Shown here: positions 1 through 6,067 of the stretch, in pieces | Numbering within the stretch: the stretch's first letter is position 1 | Layout: every line of letters starts with the position of its first letter | Source: CAYYBZ01 sp964470285 [NCBI: uncultured Oligoflexia bacterium] | GTDB taxonomy: Bacteria; Bdellovibrionota_G; CAYYBZ01 | DNA: 6,462 bases | Direction of reading: 5' to 3' | Assembly (NCBI GenBank): GCA_964470285.1 | Contig: CAYYBZ010000127.1 | Coordinates: 1-6,462, forward strand | Made by a program: the position numbers and the translations under genes | The notes under the pieces: model-generated | Database searches by the model: none | The model's input: only the letters and a program-made list of their open reading frames with translations | Told to the model about the DNA's origin: nothing

Positions 1-1
1 C

Positions 2-940
2 AAATCTGCTTTTGGAGACGACACGATATTCGTTGAGAAGTATCAGGAAAACCCAAGACACGTCGAGATTCAGATTTTTGCGGACAGCTTTGGAAACACA
101 GTTCACTGTTTTGAAAGAGAATGCACAATTCAAAGAAGGCATCAGAAAATAATCGAAGAGACACCCAGTACCGCTCTGGACGATGAAATGCGCTTAAAAA
201 TGGGAGAAACCGCGATTAAAGTTGCAAAGACCGCAAACTATGTTAATGCCGGAACGGTTGAATTCCTTCTTGATAAGGATAAAAACTTTTATTTTCTGGA
301 AGTAAACACAAGAATTCAGGTTGAACATCCGGTAACCGAGATGACACTGGGTATCGATCTTGTAAAGGAACAGATAAGGGTTGCCCGGGGTGAAAAGCTT
401 TCGATTAAGCAAAGTGATTTAAAACAAACCGGTCATTCAATAGAATGCAGAATTTATGCAGAGGACTGCGATAATAACTTTCTGCCCGCCCCCGGCAAAA
501 TTCACTTTTTAAAAGAACCTCGTGGACCGGGGATAAGAGTAGATTCGGGCATAAAATCAGGTCAGCAAATTCCCGTCTATTATGATCCTATTCTTTCAAA
601 GCTCATCGTTCATGCACCTGACAGAAATTCAGCGATTAAAAGGATGATAAACGCTCTTTGCGACTATGTCATACTCGGCGTAAAAACTCCTATCCCGTTT
701 TTAAAGGCATGTCTTGAAAATAAAAACTTTCAAAAAGGTGTAATGGACACCTCGTTTATTGATAAGGAACTTAAGGGCTTTAAAGTCAAATCCGCCTGTA
801 AAGACGAACTTAAACTGGCTTTGGCGTCATTATCCGTATACAGATGCCTGGATAAGCCCAAAGTAAATACCGGCTCAGAAGTTACGGAAAGTTTTGACCC
901 ATGGATGAACATGGGTAATTTCGAGCTTTTGGAGAATTAG
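2..940 (+). CDS. Biotin carboxylase subunit of an acyl-CoA carboxylase (5' end outside window)
   Basis: This is the ATP-grasp enzyme that carboxylates biotin on its carrier protein, using ATP and bicarbonate, in the cytoplasm. The frame is open from the left edge, so the first ~190 residues are missing and 312 are visible. By alignment from memory with E. coli AccC, the active-site set is intact: Glu87, Glu100, Asn102, Arg104, Glu108 and Arg150 match E276, E288, N290, R292, E296 and R338. The motifs NPRHVEIQ, QRRHQK and EVNTRIQVEHPVTEM are all present. About 55 residues continue past the normal AccC end, finishing in a DPW segment that resembles the start of the BT region in propionyl- and methylcrotonyl-CoA carboxylase alpha chains. 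The carrier gene follows 5 nt later. Family assignment is very secure. The acyl-CoA substrate cannot be read from this subunit, and plain acetyl-CoA carboxylase is less likely given the C-terminal extension. Confidence 0.95.
   Translation, partial: KSAFGDDTIFVEKYQENPRHVEIQIFADSFGNTVHCFERECTIQRRHQKIIEETPSTALDDEMRLKMGETAIKVAKTANYVNAGTVEFLLDKDKNFYFLEVNTRIQVEHPVTEMTLGIDLVKEQIRVARGEKLSIKQSDLKQTGHSIECRIYAEDCDNNFLPAPGKIHFLKEPRGPGIRVDSGIKSGQQIPVYYDPILSKLIVHAPDRNSAIKRMINALCDYVILGVKTPIPFLKACLENKNFQKGVMDTSFIDKELKGFKVKSACKDELKLALASLSVYRCLDKPKVNTGSEVTESFDPWMNMGNFELLEN
931..935 (+). promoter_or_regulatory. Ribosome binding site of the biotin carrier gene, inside the preceding gene
   Basis: GGAGA lies 10 nt before the ATG at 946 and overlaps the last codons of the biotin carboxylase gene, whose stop is at 938-940. 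The placement suggests translational coupling, which would help keep the two carboxylase parts balanced. It also supports a genuine separate start rather than a frameshifted fusion. Confidence 0.6.
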
Positions 941-945
941 CTTTT

Positions 946-1437
946 ATGAATTTTAATTTCTCAATTGATAATGACAGTTTTATCGTTGACGTAAGCAAAG
1001 AATCCGACAGCTATGACGTATCACTGGACAAAGACAAATATAAAGTTAGTTCTGTTTTTATTTCAGGAAATGAGATGCTTCTGAATATCAACGGAAGAAA
1101 AAAACAGGCGCATTTATTCAAATTTGAAAACACATACTACGTTTGCATTGACGGAGCTTACTTTGAGATAAAGGATATGGATGAGGATGATTCAAGCAAT
1201 TTTGAATCTTTTAGCGATTCTCTTTCGGAAGAAGTTACCGCTCCCATGCCGGGAAAGGTTAATAAAATGCTTGTAAAACCCGGGGACAATATCAAATCAG
1301 GTCAGAAAATAGCAATTTTAGAAGCGATGAAAATGGAAAATGAACTGATCTCACCCAGGAACGGTAAAATCTCTAAAGTTCTATTCAAAGAGGGTGATCT
1401 TGTAGAGGCAGGCAAAAAAATTGTAGAATTCGAATAG
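946..1437 (+). CDS. Biotin carboxyl carrier protein with BT-like N-terminal barrel
   Basis: This carrier protein swings carboxybiotin between the biotin carboxylase and carboxyltransferase active sites. Residues ~96-163 form the biotinyl domain, with APMPG at 99-103 and the biotinylation motif AMKM at 127-130. Lys129 is the biotinylated residue and lies 34 residues from the C-terminus, as is normal. Residues 1-77 are a beta-rich segment (LLNINGR, YYVCIDGAYFEI) that resembles the BT barrel of fused propionyl- or methylcrotonyl-CoA carboxylase alpha chains rather than AccB. An acidic, Ser-rich linker (about 78-95) joins the two parts. The gene starts 5 nt after the biotin carboxylase stop, in a different frame. 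I read the pair as one alpha chain encoded in two pieces. The carboxyltransferase is not seen and may lie upstream of the window. Biotin carrier identity is secure; the specific carboxylase is not. Confidence 0.93.
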   Translation: MNFNFSIDNDSFIVDVSKESDSYDVSLDKDKYKVSSVFISGNEMLLNINGRKKQAHLFKFENTYYVCIDGAYFEIKDMDEDDSSNFESFSDSLSEEVTAPMPGKVNKMLVKPGDNIKSGQKIAILEAMKMENELISPRNGKISKVLFKEGDLVEAGKKIVEFE

Positions 1438-1445
1438 GGCTTCGT

Positions 1446-2567
1446 TTAGAACTTTCTGATAATTCTTCTGATAATTTCCGTGACGTCTCCGTTATCTACC
1501 TGTGTGGTACGGATGTAGCCGTATGGAAGTACCGGTTGATATTTCCCCAGCTGATCTTTAAGCCAGAAACCGGGAGCCGCTATAATCTCATGGTAAACAT
1601 CTTCAGTTATAAGTCCGGCTCTTTTCTGATAACCGGCCAGCATTTTGACCATTTTAAGCATCATAGTCTCATAACTGACTTTCTCGGCGTCACTTAAAAT
1701 CTCACTCATTGTCAGAAGAGCATCTCGAAGAGAATCCCTTACAGATGTAAGTCTTCTTTTATAAACCATGGCCGATTTGTAAATATCCGGATCTCCTTTA
1801 CCATGCTGCAGTTTTCTTGCTAACTCGCATTGCCTTTTGAAAAAATCATTCAATTGGGACACTATGATGTTTTTATGTGCTCCCGAATTAAACTTTTCAG
1901 GATACGTCATGTTTATGACAGCCCTGAAAGCTAAAAACATTGCATTGAAATATCTGCTCGCATAAGTGCGGTAAGTTATATCGGAGTTATACATATTTCC
2001 CGAAGAAAGACCTTTTTGAATAATGAAGGAAGGCATATCTGCTGCCAGGACTAAAAGCATAAGATAAGTAGGAGGAACGTTTTTTATAAATCCTATCTCT
2101 CCTTCACCTTCGGGAATTCGGGAAATAATAGAACCTAGAATATCAACGGCCGCAGCAAGAAAAGATGCTTCAAGTTCCTGCACCCGAACATACTCTTCTT
2201 CTCCGACAAGGCTAAAGCTTCTTCCAAAGCCCATCTCGCGATAAAACCTGCTTATGTTACCCCCTTCAATACCGAGATCCCTTGTTTCCGGTTTAGTAAG
2301 AGCGCTAAAGGGGATATCACCGGTCCTTGCTGCATATCCGACAGTCGCCAAACCTCCCAGGCTTTGTACAAATCTTGAGCTTAATTTGCGAGATAAAGAA
2401 TAATAGGCTCCCACATTTTCCGGTGAAAGCGCTATCCTTAATCTTGACGCTGCAATATCTTCAAAAGTAAGTAAATATGAAATCTTGCTTATCGCATGGG
2501 CATGACTAATACATAATAAAAATAACGTTATTGATACAATCGCTGAAATCCGTCTTGAAACCTTCAT
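1446..2567 (-). CDS. Exported protein of unknown function with type I signal peptide
   Basis: I do not recognise this 373-residue protein. The N-terminus is a clear signal peptide: a basic start (MKVSRR), a hydrophobic core at about 7-20, and an AHA motif with likely cleavage after Ala25. Cys19 lies within the core and does not form a lipobox. The mature part looks mainly helical, with hydrophobic stretches near 134-150 and 168-183 that seem too short or broken for membrane anchors. A charged helical region spans about 240-320, and there is one mature cysteine (Cys247). The tail is strongly basic (RRIIRKF). A soluble periplasmic or secreted protein is the simplest reading. The start is supported by AGGAGA at 2573-2578, 6 nt upstream when counted from the AGGAG core. 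It converges on the carboxylase genes with an 8-bp gap and is separated from the mutase operon by a terminator, so it is probably transcribed alone. Confidence 0.85.
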   Translation of the reverse strand: MKVSRRISAIVSITLFLLCISHAHAISKISYLLTFEDIAASRLRIALSPENVGAYYSLSRKLSSRFVQSLGGLATVGYAARTGDIPFSALTKPETRDLGIEGGNISRFYREMGFGRSFSLVGEEEYVRVQELEASFLAAAVDILGSIISRIPEGEGEIGFIKNVPPTYLMLLVLAADMPSFIIQKGLSSGNMYNSDITYRTYASRYFNAMFLAFRAVINMTYPEKFNSGAHKNIIVSQLNDFFKRQCELARKLQHGKGDPDIYKSAMVYKRRLTSVRDSLRDALLTMSEILSDAEKVSYETMMLKMVKMLAGYQKRAGLITEDVYHEIIAAPGFWLKDQLGKYQPVLPYGYIRTTQVDNGDVTEIIRRIIRKF

Positions 2568-2598
2568 TCACTTCTCCTGTAATATATAGCGGTGCTAT

Positions 2599-2627
2599 TT
2601 TGTAACACATGGCGTTACACAAATCAA
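2599..2627 (-). promoter_or_regulatory. Possible sigma70-type promoter of the exported protein gene
   Basis: Read on the - strand, TTGATT (2622-2627) is followed by a 17-nt spacer and TACAAA (2599-2604). Each element matches 4 of 6 consensus bases. The -10 element ends 31 nt before the start codon, leaving a short leader that contains the AGGAGA ribosome site. The matches are weak, but the spacing and position are right, and a promoter is needed here because a terminator lies upstream. Confidence 0.35.
2601..2619. promoter_or_regulatory. Palindromic site TGTAAC-N7-GTTACA, possible operator
   Basis: This is a perfect 6-bp inverted repeat with a 7-nt centre. It lies between, and overlaps, the putative -35 and -10 elements of the exported protein gene. 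A dimeric repressor bound here would block that promoter. No regulator gene is in the window, and a 6-bp dyad can arise by chance in A+T-rich DNA. Confidence 0.3.
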
Positions 2628-2726
2628 CGTCATTTTTATTCTTTATATTCAGCATCTTAAAGCATTGTAGGTTGGCGGTGAGATCAATAAGTAACAATCA
2701 ATACCCTAACAGATTAGATATGTTTA

Positions 2727-2801
2727 TCAAAAACAAAGGCATTGCTTTTTCTGAGCCTAAGCGGGTTTAAGCGAAAGAAAAAGCAATACCTTTGTTTTTG
2801 A
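2727..2801 (-). terminator. Rho-independent terminator with very long stem, end of the mutase operon
   Basis: Arms 2727-2752 and 2776-2801 are complementary over 26 positions with one exception (2740/2788). In RNA from the - strand that position is a G-U wobble, whereas in + strand RNA it is a C-A mismatch. This favours function in the leftward operon. The stem begins 6 nt after the TAG of the acyl-CoA dehydrogenase gene. The outer 3' arm contains a UUUGUUUUUG tract. The 23-nt interior can form a smaller imperfect hairpin (TAA at 2758-2760 against TTA at 2767-2769). No + strand gene ends nearby. Confidence 0.82.
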
Positions 2802-2807
2802 AACTTA

Positions 2808-3947
2808 CTATTTTAATATGTTACGGGCAATTATAAGCTTATTGATCTCAGCGGTACCTTCGCCTATTTCGCACAATTTAATATCACGGAAGTATCTCTC
2901 GACCGGAAAATCGGAAGTGTATCCGTAACCGCCGTGTATCTGAATACCCTTTGATGTGGCTCTGACGGCCATTTCTCCGGCGTAAAGTTTTGCTATGGCC
3001 GCTTCAAGATTTATTTTCTCCCCCCTATCGTGCTTAGTTGCGCAGTTAAACACCATAAGTCTTGCCGCTTCGATTTCCGTTGCCATATCGGCTATCATCC
3101 ACTGAATTGCCTGAAAGTTGGATATAGGCTGACCGAACTGTTCTCTTTCTTTCGCATATTTTATACTTTCTTCAAGTGCGCCTCTTGCAATTCCTACCGA
3201 CATAGCACCGATTACAACCCTTCCCTTATCAAGAATCTTAAGCGTATCTACAAAACCTTCATTTTCCTTTCCTAAAATATTTTCAGAGGGTATTTCAACA
3301 TCTTCAAGGATTAGCTGGGCCGTATCGCTTGCCCTGCAGCCGAGTTTGTCTTCCTTTTTACCGACGGTGAATCCTTTGGTTCCCTTCTCGACTATAAAGG
3401 CCGATATTCCGTGAGTGCTTCTATTTCTATCCGTAATTGCCATTATTACGTAAGTCTGCGCAACCGACCCCTGAGTTATAAAATTTTTAGAACCGTTTAA
3501 AACCCATTTATCTCCCTTTTTAACGGCCGTAGTTTTCATCCCTGCCGCATCACTTCCCGAACCCGGTTCCGTCAAAGCCCATGCGCCCAGATGCTCGCCT
3601 GTGGCCATTTTTTTAAGATACTTTTCTTTTTGTTTATCTGTTCCGGCAAAATTCACATGACCGGCACAAAGGCAATTATGCGCTTCAACCGTCAGACCTA
3701 CAGAAGCATCCCATCTTGAAAGCTCTTCAACTGCGACACACAGGCTGACGGTGTCCATTGCGGCTCCGTCCCACTTCTCATCGAAGGTCATTCCCATAAT
3801 TCCAAGTTCTCCGAGTTTCCTGTAAATATCCGAGGGAAAGATTCCTTCCTTATCCCATTTGGACGAGTTGGGAGCGATTTCCTTTTTACAGAAATCGGAT
3901 ATCATATTCTTAACCATTTTGTGATTTTCATTTAACTCAAAATCCAT
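2808..3947 (-). CDS. Acyl-CoA dehydrogenase, short-chain/branched-chain type
   Basis: This FAD flavoprotein catalyses alpha,beta-dehydrogenation of an acyl-CoA and passes electrons to electron-transfer flavoprotein. It has 379 residues, the normal family length. The FAD/substrate motif [10 protein letters not shown] is at 124-133, REQFGQ at 268-273 and HGGYGY at 338-343. The catalytic base is Glu363 in EGTAEI. Gly242 in the LDKGR segment takes the place where isovaleryl- and long-chain enzymes carry their glutamate, so a straight short-chain or alpha-branched substrate (butyryl-, isobutyryl-, 2-methylbutyryl-CoA) is more likely. I chose the ATG at 3945-3947 because MDFELNE is a typical family N-terminus, it has a good ribosome site, and it starts 4 nt after the preceding stop. 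An upstream ATG at 3977 would overlap the mutase small subunit gene by 26 nt. It is the last gene of the leftward operon. Confidence 0.93.
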   Translation of the reverse strand: MDFELNENHKMVKNMISDFCKKEIAPNSSKWDKEGIFPSDIYRKLGELGIMGMTFDEKWDGAAMDTVSLCVAVEELSRWDASVGLTVEAHNCLCAGHVNFAGTDKQKEKYLKKMATGEHLGAWALTEPGSGSDAAGMKTTAVKKGDKWVLNGSKNFITQGSVAQTYVIMAITDRNRSTHGISAFIVEKGTKGFTVGKKEDKLGCRASDTAQLILEDVEIPSENILGKENEGFVDTLKILDKGRVVIGAMSVGIARGALEESIKYAKEREQFGQPISNFQAIQWMIADMATEIEAARLMVFNCATKHDRGEKINLEAAIAKLYAGEMAVRATSKGIQIHGGYGYTSDFPVERYFRDIKLCEIGEGTAEINKLIIARNILK

Positions 3948-3951
3948 TTTT

Positions 3952-4350
3952 TTATCCCTTAAATCCGTTTTTAACATATTTGACTATGTCCCGCGTATCG
4001 GTTCCCGGAGGAAACAGCCTTCCTATGCCCAGTTTTTTAAGCGTCGCCATGTCCTCTTCGGGTATAATCCCTCCGCCGAACACATGAATATCTTCGGCTT
4101 TCTTATTTTTTAGAAGCTTTAGTATTTCGGGAAAAATAAAGTTATGTGCACCGGATAATATTCCTATGCTAATTGCATCAACATCCTCATCGATTGCCGC
4201 GCTGACTATCATCTCGGGAGTCTGGTGAAGCCCGGTATAAATTACTTCAAACCCGGCATCTCTAAATGCCCTTGCCACAATCTTTGCTCCCCTGTCATGT
4301 CCGTCCAGTCCCGCCTTTGCCACGAGTATTCTTATCTTTGTCTCTGTCAT
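3952..4350 (-). CDS. Acyl-CoA mutase small subunit, cobalamin-binding
   Basis: This 132-residue stand-alone B12-binding chain of a methylmalonyl-/isobutyryl-CoA mutase holds adenosylcobalamin against the large chain. The signature D16-G-H18-D-R-G21 is present, and His18 is the expected lower axial cobalt ligand (base-off/His-on mode). The glycine run GGG at 92-94 and the PPGT motif at 114-117 match the rest of the fold. In the usual DxHxxG...SxL...GG pattern the serine is replaced: the segment reads G63-I-L-SGAH. The length fits stand-alone small subunits, which match the C-terminal ~130 residues of fused mutases. It begins 28 nt after the large subunit gene, with GAGGA at 4358-4362 as the ribosome site, and ends 4 nt before the acyl-CoA dehydrogenase. 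Function is secure as the B12 partner of the adjacent large chain. Whether the holoenzyme is a methylmalonyl- or isobutyryl-CoA mutase depends on the large chain. Confidence 0.94.
   Translation of the reverse strand: MTETKIRILVAKAGLDGHDRGAKIVARAFRDAGFEVIYTGLHQTPEMIVSAAIDEDVDAISIGILSGAHNFIFPEILKLLKNKKAEDIHVFGGGIIPEEDMATLKKLGIGRLFPPGTDTRDIVKYVKNGFKG
3955..3960 (-). promoter_or_regulatory. Ribosome binding site that fixes the acyl-CoA dehydrogenase start
   Basis: AAGGGA on the - strand sits 7 nt before the ATG at 3947 and overlaps the end of the B12 subunit gene, whose TAA is at 3952-3954. It would be useless for the in-frame ATG at 3977, which supports the shorter protein and suggests coupling to the upstream gene. 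Confidence 0.6.
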
Positions 4351-4378
4351 TTTTCTTTCCTCACCGTTAATCCCGCAA

Positions 4379-6058
4379 CTAAATCACTTTAGGATCTTTA
4401 TATTCCCCGAACACTTCCTTCATTGTCTGGCACATTTCCCCTAAACTTGCATAGCTTCTTACACAATCAAGAATATGAGGGAAAAGGTTATCTGTTCCTT
4501 CAGCCGCCTTTTTAAGAGCTGCCAGGTTCTTTTCAACCAGGTTGTTGTCACGGTTTTTCTTAATTTCTTTTAAACCTTTTATCTGCTCCCTCTCAACCTC
4601 TTCAGAGATATAAAGAGTAGGAATCTTTGAGTCTGAATCATCGCCCAGCGTGTACTTGCTTACCCCTACTACAACCTTTTCATCTTTTTCGATCTGCTTT
4701 TGATACATGTAAGCGGCATCAGCAATTTCTTTTTGGGGATATCCCTTTTCAATTGCCTCAATCATCCCTCCCATTTCATCTATCTTGTTGATGTAATCGA
4801 ATGCTTCTTTTTCCATTCTGTCAGTAAGCGCTTCAACAAAATATGAACCTGCAAGAGGATCAATAGTGTTGGCTACCCCGCTTTCATGGGCAATTATCTG
4901 CTGCGTTCTTAATGCAATTCTAACCGCTTCTTCAGTAGGAAGCGCCAAAGTTTCATCGAGAGAGTTCGTATGAAGCGACTGAGTACCCCCCATAACTGCC
5001 GCAAGTGCCTGAATGGCAACCCTTACTACGTTATTGTAAGGCTGCTGTGCCGTAAGGGAACATCCGGCGGTTTGAGTATGAAATCTGCACATCCATGAGC
5101 GCTGTTTTTTGGCCTTGAATCTTTCTTTCATAATCTTTGCCCACATTCTTCTGGCTGCCCTAAACTTTGCAACCTCTTCAAAAAAATCGTTATGTGAGTT
5201 AAAGAAATATGAGAGCCTCGGGGCAAAATCGTCAACATCAAGTCCCCTGTCTACTCCGGCCTGAACATACGCTATGCCGTCGCCTATTGTGAAAGCAAGT
5301 TCCTGAACCGCAGTCGCTCCGGCTTCCCGGATATGATATCCGCTTATGCTTATAGTGTTCCATTTCGGAACATTTTTTGTACAGAACTCGAAAATATCCG
5401 TGATAATCCTCATAGAGGGCACAGGGGGATATATCCATGTTTTCTGCGCTATATACTCTTTCAAAATATCGTTTTGAATCGTTCCCGAAACCTTATCCCA
5501 CGATACTCCCTGCTTCTGCGCCACTACAAGATACATGGCCAGAAGAATAATTGCCGGAGGATTGATGGTCATTGAAGTTGTAACTTTATCAAGGGGAATT
5601 CCATCTAAAACGGTTTCCATATCCTTTAAAGTATCTACTGCTACTCCGCATTTACCAACCTCACCTGCCGATCTCGGACTGTCTGAATCATAGCCCATAA
5701 GTGTCGGCAGTTGAAAAGCGATGCTTAAACCAGTCTGGCCCTGTTCCAGAAGATAATGAAGCCTCTTATTGGTATCTTTAGCGCTGCCAAAGCCGGAGAA
5801 CTGCCTCATCGTCCAGGGCTTTCCCCTGTACATGGTCGGGTGAACCCCCCGTGTGTAAGGATATTCGCCCGGATTTCCCAAATCCTTTTCATAATCGAAC
5901 TTCGGAATATCCAGCGGCGTATAAAGCCTGTTGATTTCCATATCGGAAACTGTAGAATATCTTTTTTTGGATTCGGGCTGCTTATCTAAAGTTTTTTTTA
6001 AGGTGTTCTGTCTCCAGTCGGCCAGCTTTTTTTTAAGTTCCTTTTGATTCTCAATCAT
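4379..6058 (-). CDS. Acyl-CoA mutase large (catalytic) subunit, isobutyryl-CoA mutase-like
   Basis: This 559-residue TIM-barrel chain carries out the radical 1,2-carbon-skeleton rearrangement of an acyl-CoA with adenosylcobalamin bound on the separate small subunit. Diagnostic family segments are PWTMRQF (81-87), GYDSD (122-126), [11 protein letters not shown] (192-202), [11 protein letters not shown] (237-247) with catalytic His242, APRLS (279-283), TAQQPYNN (336-343) and SLHTNSLDE (361-369). Aligned from memory to Propionibacterium mutase, numbering is offset by 2. Tyr89 and Arg207, which hold the methylmalonyl carboxylate, are Phe87 and Gln205 here, as in isobutyryl-CoA mutase. Automatic pipelines would probably label it methylmalonyl-CoA mutase. 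It ends before the B12 domain, which is encoded next. The start ATG follows GAGGAAA (6063-6069), which overlaps the stop of the preceding dehydrogenase gene. Mutase family is near certain; isobutyryl/butyryl specificity is a good inference, not proof. Confidence 0.95.
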   Translation of the reverse strand: MIENQKELKKKLADWRQNTLKKTLDKQPESKKRYSTVSDMEINRLYTPLDIPKFDYEKDLGNPGEYPYTRGVHPTMYRGKPWTMRQFSGFGSAKDTNKRLHYLLEQGQTGLSIAFQLPTLMGYDSDSPRSAGEVGKCGVAVDTLKDMETVLDGIPLDKVTTSMTINPPAIILLAMYLVVAQKQGVSWDKVSGTIQNDILKEYIAQKTWIYPPVPSMRIITDIFEFCTKNVPKWNTISISGYHIREAGATAVQELAFTIGDGIAYVQAGVDRGLDVDDFAPRLSYFFNSHNDFFEEVAKFRAARRMWAKIMKERFKAKKQRSWMCRFHTQTAGCSLTAQQPYNNVVRVAIQALAAVMGGTQSLHTNSLDETLALPTEEAVRIALRTQQIIAHESGVANTIDPLAGSYFVEALTDRMEKEAFDYINKIDEMGGMIEAIEKGYPQKEIADAAYMYQKQIEKDEKVVVGVSKYTLGDDSDSKIPTLYISEEVEREQIKGLKEIKKNRDNNLVEKNLAALKKAAEGTDNLFPHILDCVRSYASLGEMCQTMKEVFGEYKDPKVI

Positions 6059-6067
6059 ATAATTTCC

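Noticed and set aside
919-946. Biotin carboxylase and carrier as one gene broken by a frameshift
   Set aside because: The carrier frame is open upstream only from 919, so a single indel could in principle join them. The ATG with GGAGA upstream and the clean domain boundary make two coupled genes more likely; kept as the refutation case in the findings.
1431-1444. CGAA...TTCG hairpin at the end of the biotin carrier gene as a terminator
   Set aside because: The stem is only 4 bp with a 6-nt loop and no proper U-tract, which is too weak to support a terminator call.
2508-2567. Lipoprotein signal for the exported protein, based on Cys19
   Set aside because: The residues before the cysteine are FLL, which do not fit a lipobox, and a better type I cleavage site (AHA) follows at 23-25.
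2506-2697. 63-codon reading frame on the - strand overlapping the exported protein's start
   Set aside because: It overlaps the signal-peptide coding region in another frame, covers the promoter and ribosome site, has no good ribosome site of its own and has an uncharacteristic composition.
2628-2726. Small RNA, tRNA or riboswitch in the remainder of the 240-bp gap
   Set aside because: No clover-leaf, conserved riboswitch core or stable stem was visible in this stretch.
3030-3275. Open frame on the + strand inside the acyl-CoA dehydrogenase gene
   Set aside because: It is antisense to conserved coding sequence with no supporting start signal or family resemblance.
3948-3977. Longer acyl-CoA dehydrogenase start at 3977 adding ten residues
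   Set aside because: It would overlap the B12 subunit gene by 26 nt. The ATG at 3947 has an AAGGGA ribosome site at correct spacing and gives the standard family N-terminus.
5333-5575. Open frames on the + strand inside the mutase large subunit gene (also 5756-5989)
   Set aside because: They are antisense to strongly conserved mutase segments, lack ribosome sites and encode no recognisable protein.
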